A stretch of DNA of 64,000 nt, taken from Gremmenia infestans. Taxonomy: Eukaryota; Ascomycota; Leotiomycetes; Helotiales; Hamatocanthoscyphaceae. How positions within the stretch are numbered: position 1 is the first letter of the stretch; each line of letters begins with the position of its first letter. A program made the position numbers and the translations under genes. Below are positions 1-10,495 of the stretch, one piece after another. Under the pieces are notes generated by a model. That model did not search any database and had not been told where the DNA came from. It saw only the letters and a program-made list of their open reading frames with translations. The stretch lies in contig JAFEVB010000012.1 of NCBI GenBank assembly GCA_032629725.1, positions 868,001 through 932,000 of the forward strand. Reading direction: 5' to 3'.

Positions 1-290
1 GCGATGGCGTAATGCAATGACAATCCTTACGTTTATTTTTGCTTGAAGTAGCTGCCATGATGGATGATTGACTGGTGAGGATTCGGAGCGAGTTTCAATG
101 GTCTTATTGGTAGGCGCGCGTGGTTGTGATGGGCCGAAGACAAGCACGACAAGGCTGTGAAGTTGCGATCTCGCGATAAAGGAGGGCGATAAGAGTAAGA
201 TTAGGTCACTAGTCATTGGTCACGTGAGCAATGCTACGTATTATTGCCTTGGTTTAATTATAATTATATTTATAAATATTTATGTTACAA

Positions 291-433
291 TCTGAATAGT
301 TCTATGCTAGCATGTTCTCGTGTAGAAATATATAATATTCTAAATTGTATTACCGATTGTTATGTCAGGTCACCTGCTTCACCCCCCTTAAAAAATTAAA
401 TATAAAATCACCAACCTAGCAAAACTATTCAGA
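291..433. repeat. Short AT-rich element with terminal inverted repeats
   Basis: The 11-mer TCTGAATAGTT at 291-301 recurs as its exact reverse complement at 423-433. With a small indel the match extends inward through TGCTAG. The ends enclose about 120 bp of AT-rich DNA with no coding capacity. The shape resembles a MITE or foldback remnant. I see no clear target-site duplication, so its origin is inference. Confidence 0.45.
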
Positions 434-691
434 CCACCGCCAAAGCGCTAGTCTGACTAGAAACCCAAGCTCTAAGAGGTTGGGCTTTTTATCGATCGAG
501 AGGGAGAGAGAGAATTGGCGATCTGCAAGTTAGGCTCCCTTGCGTGGTCGAATTCGTTAGCCTAAAGTCGACGCCCTGACTTCCTTCACGCAAGGAATAC
601 ACTTTGACCTGAACCACCAAGCCAAGTGGCCGGCCATGTATTTGTTGTAAGCTTTTGCTTATCTTAGATTATATTAGGGTCTTTGAATCTG

Positions 692-780
692 GGCGGTCAG
701 AAGTGTCTTCAGCCGTAGGCGAAAACAAGACCAGGCGGTCAGAAGTGGCTTTCGGCCGTAGCTGTACACGGAAACATGAC
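692..780. repeat. Diverged tandem duplication, about 42 bp unit
   Basis: The 14-mer GGCGGTCAGAAGTG starts at 692 and again at 734. Each copy is followed by a related stretch containing GCCGTAG and then a GAAAACAAGACC or GAAACATGACC tail. The second copy has a few extra bases. Confidence 0.7.
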
Positions 781-1017
781 CTAGGTGAAGCATAACGGCT
801 ACACTTGAGTATTCCGTTACATAAATCAGACTCCTGTTCGGCGGAACCCACTGTTCTATTATCCAGAAATGATCACTTTTACTTCAGTGATCAAAATTCA
901 ATTAGGGATCAAAGTGTCATTCATGCCATGCCTGAAACTTCATATATGATAGAATATCAACGCTTGCTCTCCAGCCTCTTTTTCCTTTCAACATATCTCG
1001 CACCTCGCTGAACTCCA

Positions 1018-2618
1018 TTATGTCCTAATTTGTACCTCTTCAGTGTCGTCTTCCTTCTTCTTGCCTGCGGTGCGCAACAACAACCACAAAGCCGCGATGC
1101 CACCCAACAATGCCAATATCACAGGCTGCAATGTCTTCACCCCTTTAGCCTGTGCAATAGCTCCCACAATGAAAGGAAAAATGGCACCCCCAGATCCACC
1201 AAACGCGGCTGCAAACCCGACACTTCCAACGTGCAGGTGTTTCGGCATAAGCTTCGTCACGAATACCATCGCAGTTGGGAAAAGGGGTCCAAGAAAGAAC
1301 CCTAGCAAGGCAACTGAGATGGCGGAGACGATCAGGGAGGGAACGAGCCAGAATATGAGCTCGAGAATGACGCTGATGGCGATGTAAACAACGACAGCTT
1401 TGAATTCACCCAATCTTGAGGTCAGGAATCCGAGTATCACACGTCCGACTGCCATGCCGCCCCAAAACCCTGTCGAGGTCGCACCGGACTGTAAAGATGA
1501 TGCAGAGCGCACTTTCGTCATAAATTGTATGATCCAGCCACCAAGGGAGACTATAAAGGTCAGTTTGAGATAGAAGGAAGGGTGTTTGATGCACCAACCT
1601 TCAGCTCCAACGTATCCGAAGATAAACAGCGCGAAGATCCAGGTAACTTTATTTTTCAAAGCCTCACGTGTACGGCCCGACTTGTCGCTGGTGACACTTG
1701 GGTTCTCCGTTCGATAGACTACGCCTGTCTGTTTCCAAAAAGCCGTTGCAGATGAAACAAGTTCAATCGCCGAACTCCCGATCTAGAAATAATTAGTGAG
1801 TCAAGAATGTGTCTGAAAATTGGAGTTCACATACCATCACATAGAAGAAAGAATACCACGGAAGCCCTCCGCCACTGAACATGCCCGTGGCAATCAAGGG
1901 GGAAGCAGTCGCACCCAGAGCGTAGCAGGAATGGAGAAATCCAGCCACTTCATTAGCATTGGCCATGTTACCTAGCCAGGCACACCAAGCGGCATCGACA
2001 AGCCCTTGACCAAAGCCTACGAATATATAAATAAGTACGAGGACTGGATAAGGAGGATGAACGGCGAGAATGATGTAAGCGACCAGATGGCACGCAGGTC
2101 CGACAATCGCTATCCCACGTTGGCCAAACCTGACGTGAACCATGTTATTGACAACAGCAGCGAAAGTGTAGCCTGCGAATGGCGAAAGGAAGACCAAAGA
2201 GACAACGGTATAATTCAGGTCATAGTAATCTTCTAACTACAAAATATTAGCAGTGTTGCCTCATTCTTACAAAAAGCACCCACTCGACCAATAAGTGCCT
2301 GGAGATAATTAGCATGCTTCTTTGCGGGGAAGAGGCACATCTACTTACACCATAAGATCCATCATTCATTCCCATGACGAAGAACGACCAGAAGGTGGCG
2401 AAAACTCTCCACATGTTTATCCGGGGTGAGTTCCATTTTTGGCGAGCTTCAACTGCAGTAATCGGCGGTGTCTCCTCGTCCCTAGTATTCTCGAAATTTT
2501 CCAATGTGGCATCCTTGTCTTGGTTTGAGTGAAGAGGGCTATCCTTGGATAGATCTTGAAGTTCGATAGGATTCACAGCTCCAGCCTCAACTGTCAGGGT
2601 TGCAGTATGTGTCGCCAT
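1018..2618 (-). CDS. MFS permease (Bsc6/fucose-permease-like)
   Basis: Predicted 12-helix major facilitator transporter of the plasma or an organelle membrane; substrate unknown. Joined exons 2618-2349, 2298-2284, 2236-1835, 1782-1599 and 1550-1018 give 467 residues, a normal MFS length. The hydrophilic N-terminus (about 75 residues) leads into the first helix with the motif MNDGSYG; a second block has VGFGQGLVDAAWC and the C-terminal half has GGMAVGRVILGF. The ATG at 2618 opens the only long N-terminal exon. The second exon is a 15-nt microexon (ALIGR) chosen because it is the only GT-AG solution that keeps frame between GSYG and LEDYYDLNY. The last intron (1598-1551) is 48 nt without a stop, so retention would add 16 residues. 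It resembles fungal 'bypass of stop codon 6'-type permeases. Family call firm, substrate unknown. Confidence 0.85.
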
Positions 2619-3445
2619 ACTACTGGAATGAATGGCGCGACTGTGTTCAAGTTGTCGAGCAGATTCCTGATAGTACTCCGTATGGTGGCCCTGTGCTCGT
2701 ATTCATATGTAAGCCGATTCTGACGGCGGGTGGTGGATACTCCTTCCCCAGAGTGGGGTTGCGCAGATCTTCGTTGGTGGGAAGCGGAGGAAGCACGTCC
2801 CTACTTGGTATATATCCGCCTTGGCCCTGGGCCTCTTAGAAATCAAAGACGAAAGAGAGAAATGGTGGTAAAAGCCATGCTGCTTACAAAGTGCCTCAGT
2901 CAAGTTGTTTCTAGGTATAGATCTAGCCGTCAGAATTTCGCCGCAGTTTCCTTCTACGAGGCTCCTTTGATGAAGGTAGGAATGTAAAGTTAATCGTCCT
3001 CGCTTAAGGTCGTCGCAACCGCACCCAAGTTCAGTCACTTTAGCTTTGTTCCCCTCCCCTCTCATCACTCGTGGTTCTCTTCTCACGCCTCCTTCCTGAA
3101 GACTGCAATCATCATTGGCACCCCTATCTACCCTATCTCTAGTACGGACTTTGATAATCCACCCACTCCTCTATCAAAGATACATCTCTTTAAGCAATAG
3201 ATTCACTGCTTGCCTGCTAACTAGTACTCTCGATGCTAGGATTAAAATACTTACCCCCACTTCTTGTATTGTATGTCTCCCGCTCCAACGGGTTTTACTT
3301 GTTACTAATGCCAATCCAATGCCACTGCAAATTCATGGCGCACGCAAAGCGCTTCCCATGTTCGAACTACTCTCGAAATCGGAAATTCAGGTTGCATCCT
3401 GTCGTTTACGACGCAACATATCCACTCATCAATACGACACTGATT
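2619..3445. other. Intergenic, promoter side of the MFS permease
   Basis: No supported gene. It contains one exact TACTCCGTA 9-mer at 2674-2682 and pyrimidine-rich stretches. It separates the permease start from the 3' end of the acetyltransferase. Confidence 0.6.
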
Positions 3446-4288
3446 TCAGTTGGTCACTCTCAGATTTGGTGAGTCATTCGTCACAGATCGTACCATCCAG
3501 CAACAACTCAAGGGATACCTCGTTGCCAACTCCTCCCACTCAACATCCCCCTCCATCCCCTCTTTCTTCACATCCACAATCCCCATCACCACAAATCCAA
3601 AGTTCTCATACAATTGTCGCCCCTGTACCGTAGCCTCAACAACCATCTTCAGCCCCAACTCATCAGCCTTTTCCACGCCCCACTGTAGCATTAAGCCTGC
3701 AGCTCCTTTACGTCGGTATGTGGGTAGCGTGACACATATATCAAGCGCTGAACCGATATGTCAATTAGCTGGCTCAGCTGTGGAGGGAGAGGGATGGTTA
3801 CGCACATATGTGAGCGCAACGGTTATATGCCTCGCCCTGGCCCGCTCGGGAGTTCAGCAGGAAGTTCGCATACTCTCGTTGCCGCGAACCTTTAGGTAGC
3901 CAATCTGCATCCTCTGCATCCACATTATGTAATCCCGTGTCCCGAGCGCTCTGGAAAATATCCCAGTTCGATGCACTAGATATATATCAACAGCCATCCT
4001 CACTTATACAATTATACACGTTGAGAATGGAAAGGCTTACGCTACAATCTTTCCCGTCGCAGAATCAACCACTTTTAGCCAGCGCTGTGTGGTCGAAGCT
4101 TCCCAATCAGCGAGATACGTCGCAGCAGTCTCCTTCTCGCCTCTTACTCGTCGGATGGGAGAATCGTGGGCGAGGCCCGGTAAACAGAGGTCTATGAATG
4201 GATCGTGGGGGTCTGAATTTGCTGCGTACATGACTTTGACAAGCTCGTCGATATCTGCGTAAGAAGCGGCGAAGAGATGAAGTGGCAT
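3446..4288 (-). CDS. GNAT-family N-acetyltransferase
   Basis: Putative acetyl-CoA-dependent N-acetyltransferase of the fungal GNAT type; acceptor substrate not predictable. Exons 4288-4041, 3975-3806 and 3747-3446 join in phase to 239 residues, typical for the family. The N-terminus reads MPLHLFAASYADIDELVKVMY, as in fungal acetyltransferases that act on small molecules. The acetyl-CoA-binding signature is visible as YRRKGAAGLMLQWG in the last exon, followed by the family's usual LYENFGF segment near the C-terminus. Both introns have canonical ends and a CTAAT-like branch site. It lies head-to-head with the MFS transporter at 5257, about 970 bp away, so a shared promoter region is possible. 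Confidence 0.8.
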
Positions 4289-5256
4289 ATTTGGGAAATT
4301 GCGTAAGATACCACAGTGATTTTGTTGCCCAGCAGAGATATTAGAGCTGATAGAGCAAATGTAAACAAAGGGAAGTAATTATAGAAATATCCTGCTGCCT
4401 AGCTGCCTAGCTAGCAAAAGGGGGATGTCGTGAAACCAAAAGCGTTAGGCGGAGCATTTTAATTGGCCTGAATTCGAAAGCACTACTAATTATCCAATAC
4501 TTAGGTATTATGAAAAGATTTTCGGTGTGGGGTTTTCAAGGTGTCCAAGTGCACATGTACATTTGTTAGCAAGAAATAGGGGAGAGGGTCGAAGTTGGCT
4601 TGAGTTTGACTGCTTACATTAGCACTACACAAAGAACTCCTCACACTTGCTTTAATCTGCTAAATACCCTAAGCATTTGCGCACCCATCCTTATATGACA
4701 GCTAAGCTGTAACTGGATCTTCCGTAGTGATCTATGTATTCTAACAGAAAAGTATTTGGTATTTGGTCACGTGCATCACCAAGCCATCTCCTCCCCCTGA
4801 AACCCGATGTCTCGGCTAATAAGACTTGGGCCCCCCTTCCAATCCTATCATCTCATCTTCCTCTTAATGCTACACTCGATTTCTCGACCACGAACCGACT
4901 TAAAAAGGGGTTCAAAATTATTTCCGTGACCACCACACTTTCCCAAGTAGGGCAAGTGCATTGAACAGGGCACGGCTCGTGCCGGCGTGCATGACGGCAT
5001 AATAAGGGTCAGAAGAGAAAAAAAGAAAACTTCCCCCATACACCAGACGCCTCTTCTTTCCCATCAGGGCTTGTGCGAATTAACCAGCCACCAATTGCTG
5101 AGGTACGCTAGTATTCATTTTGATTAAATACAATATAATACAGCATTAGAATAGTCGGCTTACTCACTACCTTTTCCCCACGTCTCGATTTTGCATTCTC
5201 TCTTGCATTACCACTACCCCGCCTTGACCTGCAGGAGCTCCAATATCGATATCGCA
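4289..5256. other. Divergent intergenic region
   Basis: Lies between the acetyltransferase (-) and the next MFS transporter (+). No coding segment is supported. There is a small GCCTAGCT tandem near 4398-4412 and a CACGTG core near 4768. Confidence 0.6.
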
Positions 5257-6775
5257 ATGGCCACTAATACCCTGACATCGCCTCCTATAGGCCTGAAATG
5301 GCGGTCTTCAACCCCTTATATTCTCTTCACGATATCCATAGCAATGTTCACCGACCTTTTGTAAGTCTACCTACCACCTGCTTTGCTCAAGTCCCAAGTC
5401 TACACTACTCCTCCGTCTTCCTTTTTGAATAGCAAAGCTAATACCAACCAGTCTTTATGGAATAATCGTTCCCACAATACCCTTCATTCTGCGCGATCGC
5501 CTCGGCATTCCTCACCAACAGATCCAATCATTGACCTCCAGCCTCCTTTCCTCCTACGCCCTCGCCTCCGTACTATCATCTCTGCCCGCCGGCATAATAG
5601 CAGACAAGGTCGCAGCCCGCCAAATCCCCTTTCTAGGAGGCTTGCTCTCCCTCCTCTCAGCCACCGTCCTCCTTTTTCTCGGTCAAAGCGTACCCGTCCT
5701 CCTTCTAGCGCGTATCCTGCAAGGCATTTCCGGAGCGGTAGTATGGACTGTGGGGCTGGCATTGATCCGGGACACGGTGGGAAGTGCAAACTTGGGCGTC
5801 ACGATTGGGAACATTTTTGCCTTCATCTCGGTCGGCGAACTCATCTCCCCTGTCATAGGAGGAGTTCTGTACGACAAAGCCGGAAATGCAGCGGTCTTTG
5901 GGTTGTGTTTTGCGTTGTTGGGTGTAGATTTTGTTATGCGGCTTGTGATGATTGAGAAGAAGACTGCGCTGAAATATGAGTTGGATAGTAGGGTTTCTTC
6001 AGAGACCAATTCGGTAACAGAGGATGAAGAGTCTGCTGCAGGCGAGACCTCGCCCCTTTTACAAACGGTCAAGAGTCGCGAGGAGGAGCTGGAGGAGGAA
6101 GCAAAGTGGATTGTTCCAAAGGATCAGCCAACATGGATACAGAAGTTCCCAATCATCTATACACTTCGCAACTCACGACTGCTTGTCGCAGAGTTCGTAG
6201 CACTCATGCAAGCACTCGTCATCGGCGTCTTCGACTCCACCATCCCCACAGAGACCGAAGGCTTATTCGGGTTCTCTTCTCTCAAATCAGGATTAATGTT
6301 CATCCCACTCGTACTACCCTACCTTGTATTCGGAGCCATTGCAGGCAAGGGCGTAGACAGATACGGTGCACGTATTGTGGCGACAGTGGGATTTGGATGG
6401 ATGGTGCTCCCTCTTGTTCTCTTGCGGATCCCACAACCAGGAGGAACGGCCGAAATTGCTAAATTCTGTGTTTTGTTAGCATTCTCTGGCCTCGGATTTG
6501 CGCTCATCTCTGCGCCGTCCCTCGTCGAGGCTTCGTATGTCCTTGAGCGATATCACCATGCTAACAAAGAGCTTTTTGGCGAGGATGGACCGTACGCACA
6601 GTTGTATGCGATCAACTCGATGGTTTTCTCTGCGGGGCTCACATTAGGCCCTCTTATTGCTGGCTTCTTGAGAGAAAAGATTGGGTATGGCAATATGAAT
6701 GCTGTTGTGGCGGGGCTGTGTGCTGTAGTCAGTGTAATGAGTTGGGTGTTTTTGGGCAGGATAGTGAAGAAATGA
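5257..6775 (+). CDS. MFS transporter, DHA1/SLC18 (vesicular amine)-like
   Basis: Predicted drug:proton antiporter-type MFS protein. Exons 5257-5360 and 5452-6775 give 475 residues. The first helix reads through the intron as ILFTISIAMFTDLFLYGIIVP, the usual beginning of the fungal vesicular-amine-transporter-like group. An MFS motif-A-like loop follows (AGIIADKVAARQIP), then a helix containing RILQGISGAVVW. The central loop has the acidic stretch TEDEES and then SPLL. The second half ends with FLREKIGYGNM and a final helix. The ATG at 5257 is the first in frame after the leader. Substrate unknown; a role in metabolite or toxicant export is family-based inference. Confidence 0.85.
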
Positions 6776-7508
6776 TGCAGTTGTCTTGAATATAATGGCA
6801 TTAGATAGCGGTCAAAAGATTTCGGAAGCAAACCATACATTGCGAAAATTATATAGTTACATGTTTTTAATAGGTTTCACTGACATGACATATATGCATT
6901 CGAGAAATCCAGGTGGACCAAAGAGGCGGAGCCCCTGAAATACTAAGCGAGCGAAGAAACTTAATTCGACTGAAACTTGAGAGATAATATAACAACTATC
7001 TTTCTTTGTCTCGGCCGATTTTGAGCAAATTCTATTTCTCAGCCGCGTTAAGCATATTCTTATGACCCCCAGAAGAAAAATACTATCTTGGAGAGACGCT
7101 TTGTCGCATTTGTTCCTAGGGCAAGATCATGATCAGATGACCATGGAGCATTGAGAAATCCGCTTCCGAGGTCATCCGGTTAGATATCTTCATCCCCTGT
7201 CATTAATGTTATCCCATCACATCACATCATCCCCCCCCACCACACCGACCTTGAAATGGAGAGCCCGGGCTCTTTTATCTACGGAGTATTGTACAGTACT
7301 GTATAGCTTCCTTTGTCGCATTCCTCGCCTCCGTGGTATCTTGTGGCGGCATAAGTGGGTATCACAATTGGAATAGAACCCCTGCCGTGATATCAAATAT
7401 TTCATCATCTTCTTTTCTCCATCTCGTTGTGACCAAGCCTCCTTTTCTCCCTTTTCCCTCTTTGTCTTTCTCCCTCCTCCCCTTCTTTCTCATGCTTTCA
7501 GCTAAATC
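6776..7508. other. Intergenic with pyrimidine-rich leader
   Basis: No gene seen. An exact TACGGAGTA lies at 7280-7288. A long C/T tract runs from about 7437 to 7500, immediately upstream of the next gene, as is common in fungal core promoters and 5' leaders. Confidence 0.6.
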
Positions 7509-7583
7509 ATGAATTCACCCCCATCTCTATACCCATCCTCGCATCTCTCTCCTCCACCATGCTGCAACTCCGCGACAGAATAG
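7509..7583 (+). other. Overlapping upstream ORF (uORF)
   Basis: An ATG at 7509 opens a 24-codon reading frame that ends at TAG 7581-7583. It overlaps the ATG at 7559 of the main ORF in another frame. If it is in the transcript it would lower initiation at 7559. Whether the transcript starts upstream of 7509 is not known. Confidence 0.4.
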
Positions 7584-8549
7584 CACTCATCGAATCCGCG
7601 CTCCAAAACCTCGAGGAAATCGACCCCGCTCCCCGTGCACGAGCAAGTCTCCACGACGACCCTCCAGCGCGCCGTAGTCTCGACTTCCGCTTCGACAAAA
7701 CCGCCCGCGAAGTCGACGCCGCACCATGTCCCACGCCCGCGCAAGAGAAAGCAAATCCTTTCGACACCGCCACATCAACCGCGTTAGAGTCCCCCTCCAC
7801 CAAGGCCCCCTTCTACGATAGCATTGCTGCGAGTTTCGGGCTGGGCATCGGCGGCGACGAGGATGACTTTGCTGATTACCTTGTGTACAATGCTTTTGTA
7901 ACGAATCTGAGGGTCTGCCCTGTCGATCTGACAGCTACGGATCACTATTACTATCTCGAGCACCGCTCGTTCTTGCCGAATGTCCCTGGCGTGAACCTGA
8001 GGCTGGGGACCGATAAAGCAGGGAAAAGCGTGGGTGTTGCGCATTTGGCGCTGATCGGACGTAATACTTTTGGCGTTGGTGATCTGGATAATGATCCGGG
8101 TGGAGTGAGCTGGGGCAGTATGGCTAATGCAGGGTTCTGGACGCATATGAGGTATGATTTTGAGTTTGAGCTGGGAGACGAACGCAAGACGAGGAAGTTT
8201 TGCTGGCTTCGCACGAGGAACAATTTGTTGGATGATCAGGGGGATTTGGTGCTTGTTGAAGAGGGGAAGGAGCACTTTATCCTGGCTGAGTATCTTGGGA
8301 AAGGGCTTTTGAAGTGGAAAAAGAGGGGACGGTTGAGGATTCGTAAGATGCAGGCGTTTGGCGAGAGGTGGGAGCTGATCGTGTTATTGACTTGGGGCTC
8401 AGTGGTTGAGGTAAGAGCTGCTTCTGAATGAAAGAAGATTCGTAGATTGACGTTGCGGGAAAACTTATTACTGACATCTATGGGAATAGTTATCAAGACG
8501 AAGAGCAAGAATAAGGCGCTATTCCCCGACCCATATTATTTCAATATAA
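7559..8549 (+). CDS. Uncharacterised fungal protein
   Basis: I do not recognise a named family. Exons 7559-8410 and 8490-8549 join in phase to 303 residues. The first 80 or so residues are a coiled-coil-like start (MLQLRDRIALIESALQNLEE) and a charged, Pro-rich linker. The central part (about 100-235) is well packed, with aromatic motifs TDHYYYLEHRSF and GFWTHMRYDFEFE, so a folded domain is likely. The C-terminus is strongly basic (KWKKRGRLRIRKM), and the short final exon is Arg-rich and ends HIISI. Without the intron at 8411-8489 the frame runs into a stop at 8431. No signal peptide or membrane segment. An out-of-frame uORF overlaps its start. Confidence 0.6.
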
Positions 8550-9413
8550 TTCGACATTTATTAAAGGGCATAGATGAATATCCAGACCACGCTAGATCAC
8601 CCATTTGGAGAATTTAGAAGGGATAGAATGAATCGCAAAGCACCTAGACTCGTCCCCTCACTTTCACCCGTTCTATACAACTACCTTATCACATATCCTG
8701 GCTTCCTACAATTTCAAAGACATCATCGACACCATCATCTTCAAGCCTGAGCACATACATTCGTCCCTTCACAACGTCCCTCGCTGCTGCAATGTCATGA
8801 TGGGGGTATCCACCACAATTCTCCAAGCCTTCTATTACCACGTCTTGTTGAGAAGAGGCGTCGATGGCACGGAACAAGTGGAGTGGATAAAAAGAAGCAG
8901 CTGAATCTGGAACCATCAATCGCAAGGATGGCCATCAACGGACCAAACACCCACTCAGCCCATGTTCGTTTGATATACAACAGGAAAGTCGCAGGAGGAA
9001 ACTAGACACACGACCATAGAAGACCACGCCATTACCTCACAAGGCCCCAGAAATCCAACTAAAAATCGATGTAGAAAGATAATCAAGTATTTTTCTGTTA
9101 TAGATTCGAGTTTAGAGGCAGGAAAAACCCGGAGGATCGAGATCGAGATGTCATTCGGAAGAAAATTATACCCATGCCTCGAGAGTTATAATACTTTAAT
9201 TTAATATCTTACAAGACCTTTGATCAATGAGACCAGAATACCATATATACATAATTACACGCACCCACCCACGCACCCATCCATCCACGGGCAGATTTAA
9301 TAACCACGTCACTTCTACGTGAAATCACACCCTGATAAGTCTGCAGCCTAGTCATCCCATTTCATTAATCTAACAAGGTATCTATCCATCTAACCGATAA
9401 AGTCTCTTAAGGC

Positions 9414-9455
9414 ACTATACTATACTATACTATACTATGTTTTACTATACTATAC
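9414..9455. repeat. (ACTAT)n microsatellite
   Basis: About five consecutive ACTAT units are interrupted by GTTTT and followed by two more units. Confidence 0.85.
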
Positions 9456-9842
9456 CAAGTGAACCAATAGCTCGCTCGTGGCTCGATAGATATCCCGAAA
9501 AACCTACCTACAAACAACATCCATCCGCCTTTCCCTTTGCTACTTCCCTCCCTCCTTCGACTCTTCTACTCTTATACTCGTACTTGTCGAAACATCCATC
9601 TATCCATGAAAACCTGTAACGTAACGCGACGTAACACGCTCTCCATAACCCAACCACCCCTCCGCTCCCCCAAAAAGCAATTCAACTTCCCAGTCCCACC
9701 CACGCAGCGCAGCAAAAGATCAATACCAGTACCGTGAATCGAAACCACGACAACATATCTGTACACACAACACACACAATACTAAATTGCAAAGCGCCTG
9801 CATCCGACCGGTCAATATCCCAATCTAATCCAGCTCGTGACA

Positions 9843-9860
9843 CCTACCTACCTACCTACC
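9843..9860. repeat. (CCTA)n microsatellite
   Basis: Four tandem CCTA units. The same tetramer, or its complement GGTA, appears in other intergenic regions near 24167 and 44123-44150. Confidence 0.8.
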
Positions 9861-10495
9861 CACACTTCAAAAAGAAAATGTAATTGAGATACTCGATTAG
9901 GTGGTGCTTAACTTGAAAAGAATGCAGTCTGCGTGAAGATAGGATAGATAGGGGTTAATTAAGCGAGAGAGGAAGAAGCCAGCTGAACCTACTTGCCTAG
10001 GTACTCGATAAAGACGGTGCGTGTTCGCTCGGGGAGATTCAAGGACCGAATTAGAGAGATGCGGATAGGGAGGGCATACTGGTAGATAAATGCACGCATA
10101 GATAGATTCAATGACATACTATACATTATCCAAGCCACGAATGCATCTCGGAATCTCATCTCAAGCCACGAGCAAAGTCACGCACGCGGACATGAACCCA
10201 GCGATAAAACCCATCCATGCATGGCATTAGCATAGCACTTTATTTCATCCCCCCCTTTGCCACACATCACATCCAACTCATACAAGTGCAATCCAATGCA
10301 GACATGCACATCTTGTTCCGCAACTCAGCTGAAAAAAAAATCCATTCCGATGCCATGAACTACTAAGAGAGATATAAAAAGATAACCGAAGGAAATAAAC
10401 AAACACAAGAAGGAAGGTATTACAACGATATATCCATGCAGATGATAAGTTGAAGATTCACGCCTTTAAATTTCCCAAGTTTCCCAAATATCAAA

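Larger units (their letters stand above)
1..1017. other. Intergenic, AT-rich, with inverted and tandem repeats
   Basis: No gene is supported here. The stretch from about 237 to 430 is very AT-rich and carries an inverted-repeat element (291-433). A diverged tandem duplication lies at 692-780. A CACGTG core occurs near 222. The right part is presumably the 3' flank of the permease that ends at 1018. Confidence 0.7.
8550..10495. other. Long intergenic stretch between convergent genes
   Basis: Nearly 2 kb without a supportable gene, between the 3' end of the uncharacterised gene and that of the Mrn1-type gene. It holds a CTATA-type repeat at 9414-9455, a CCTA repeat at 9843-9860 and many short pyrimidine tracts. 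Part is probably the long 3' UTR of the RNA-binding protein gene. Confidence 0.6.
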
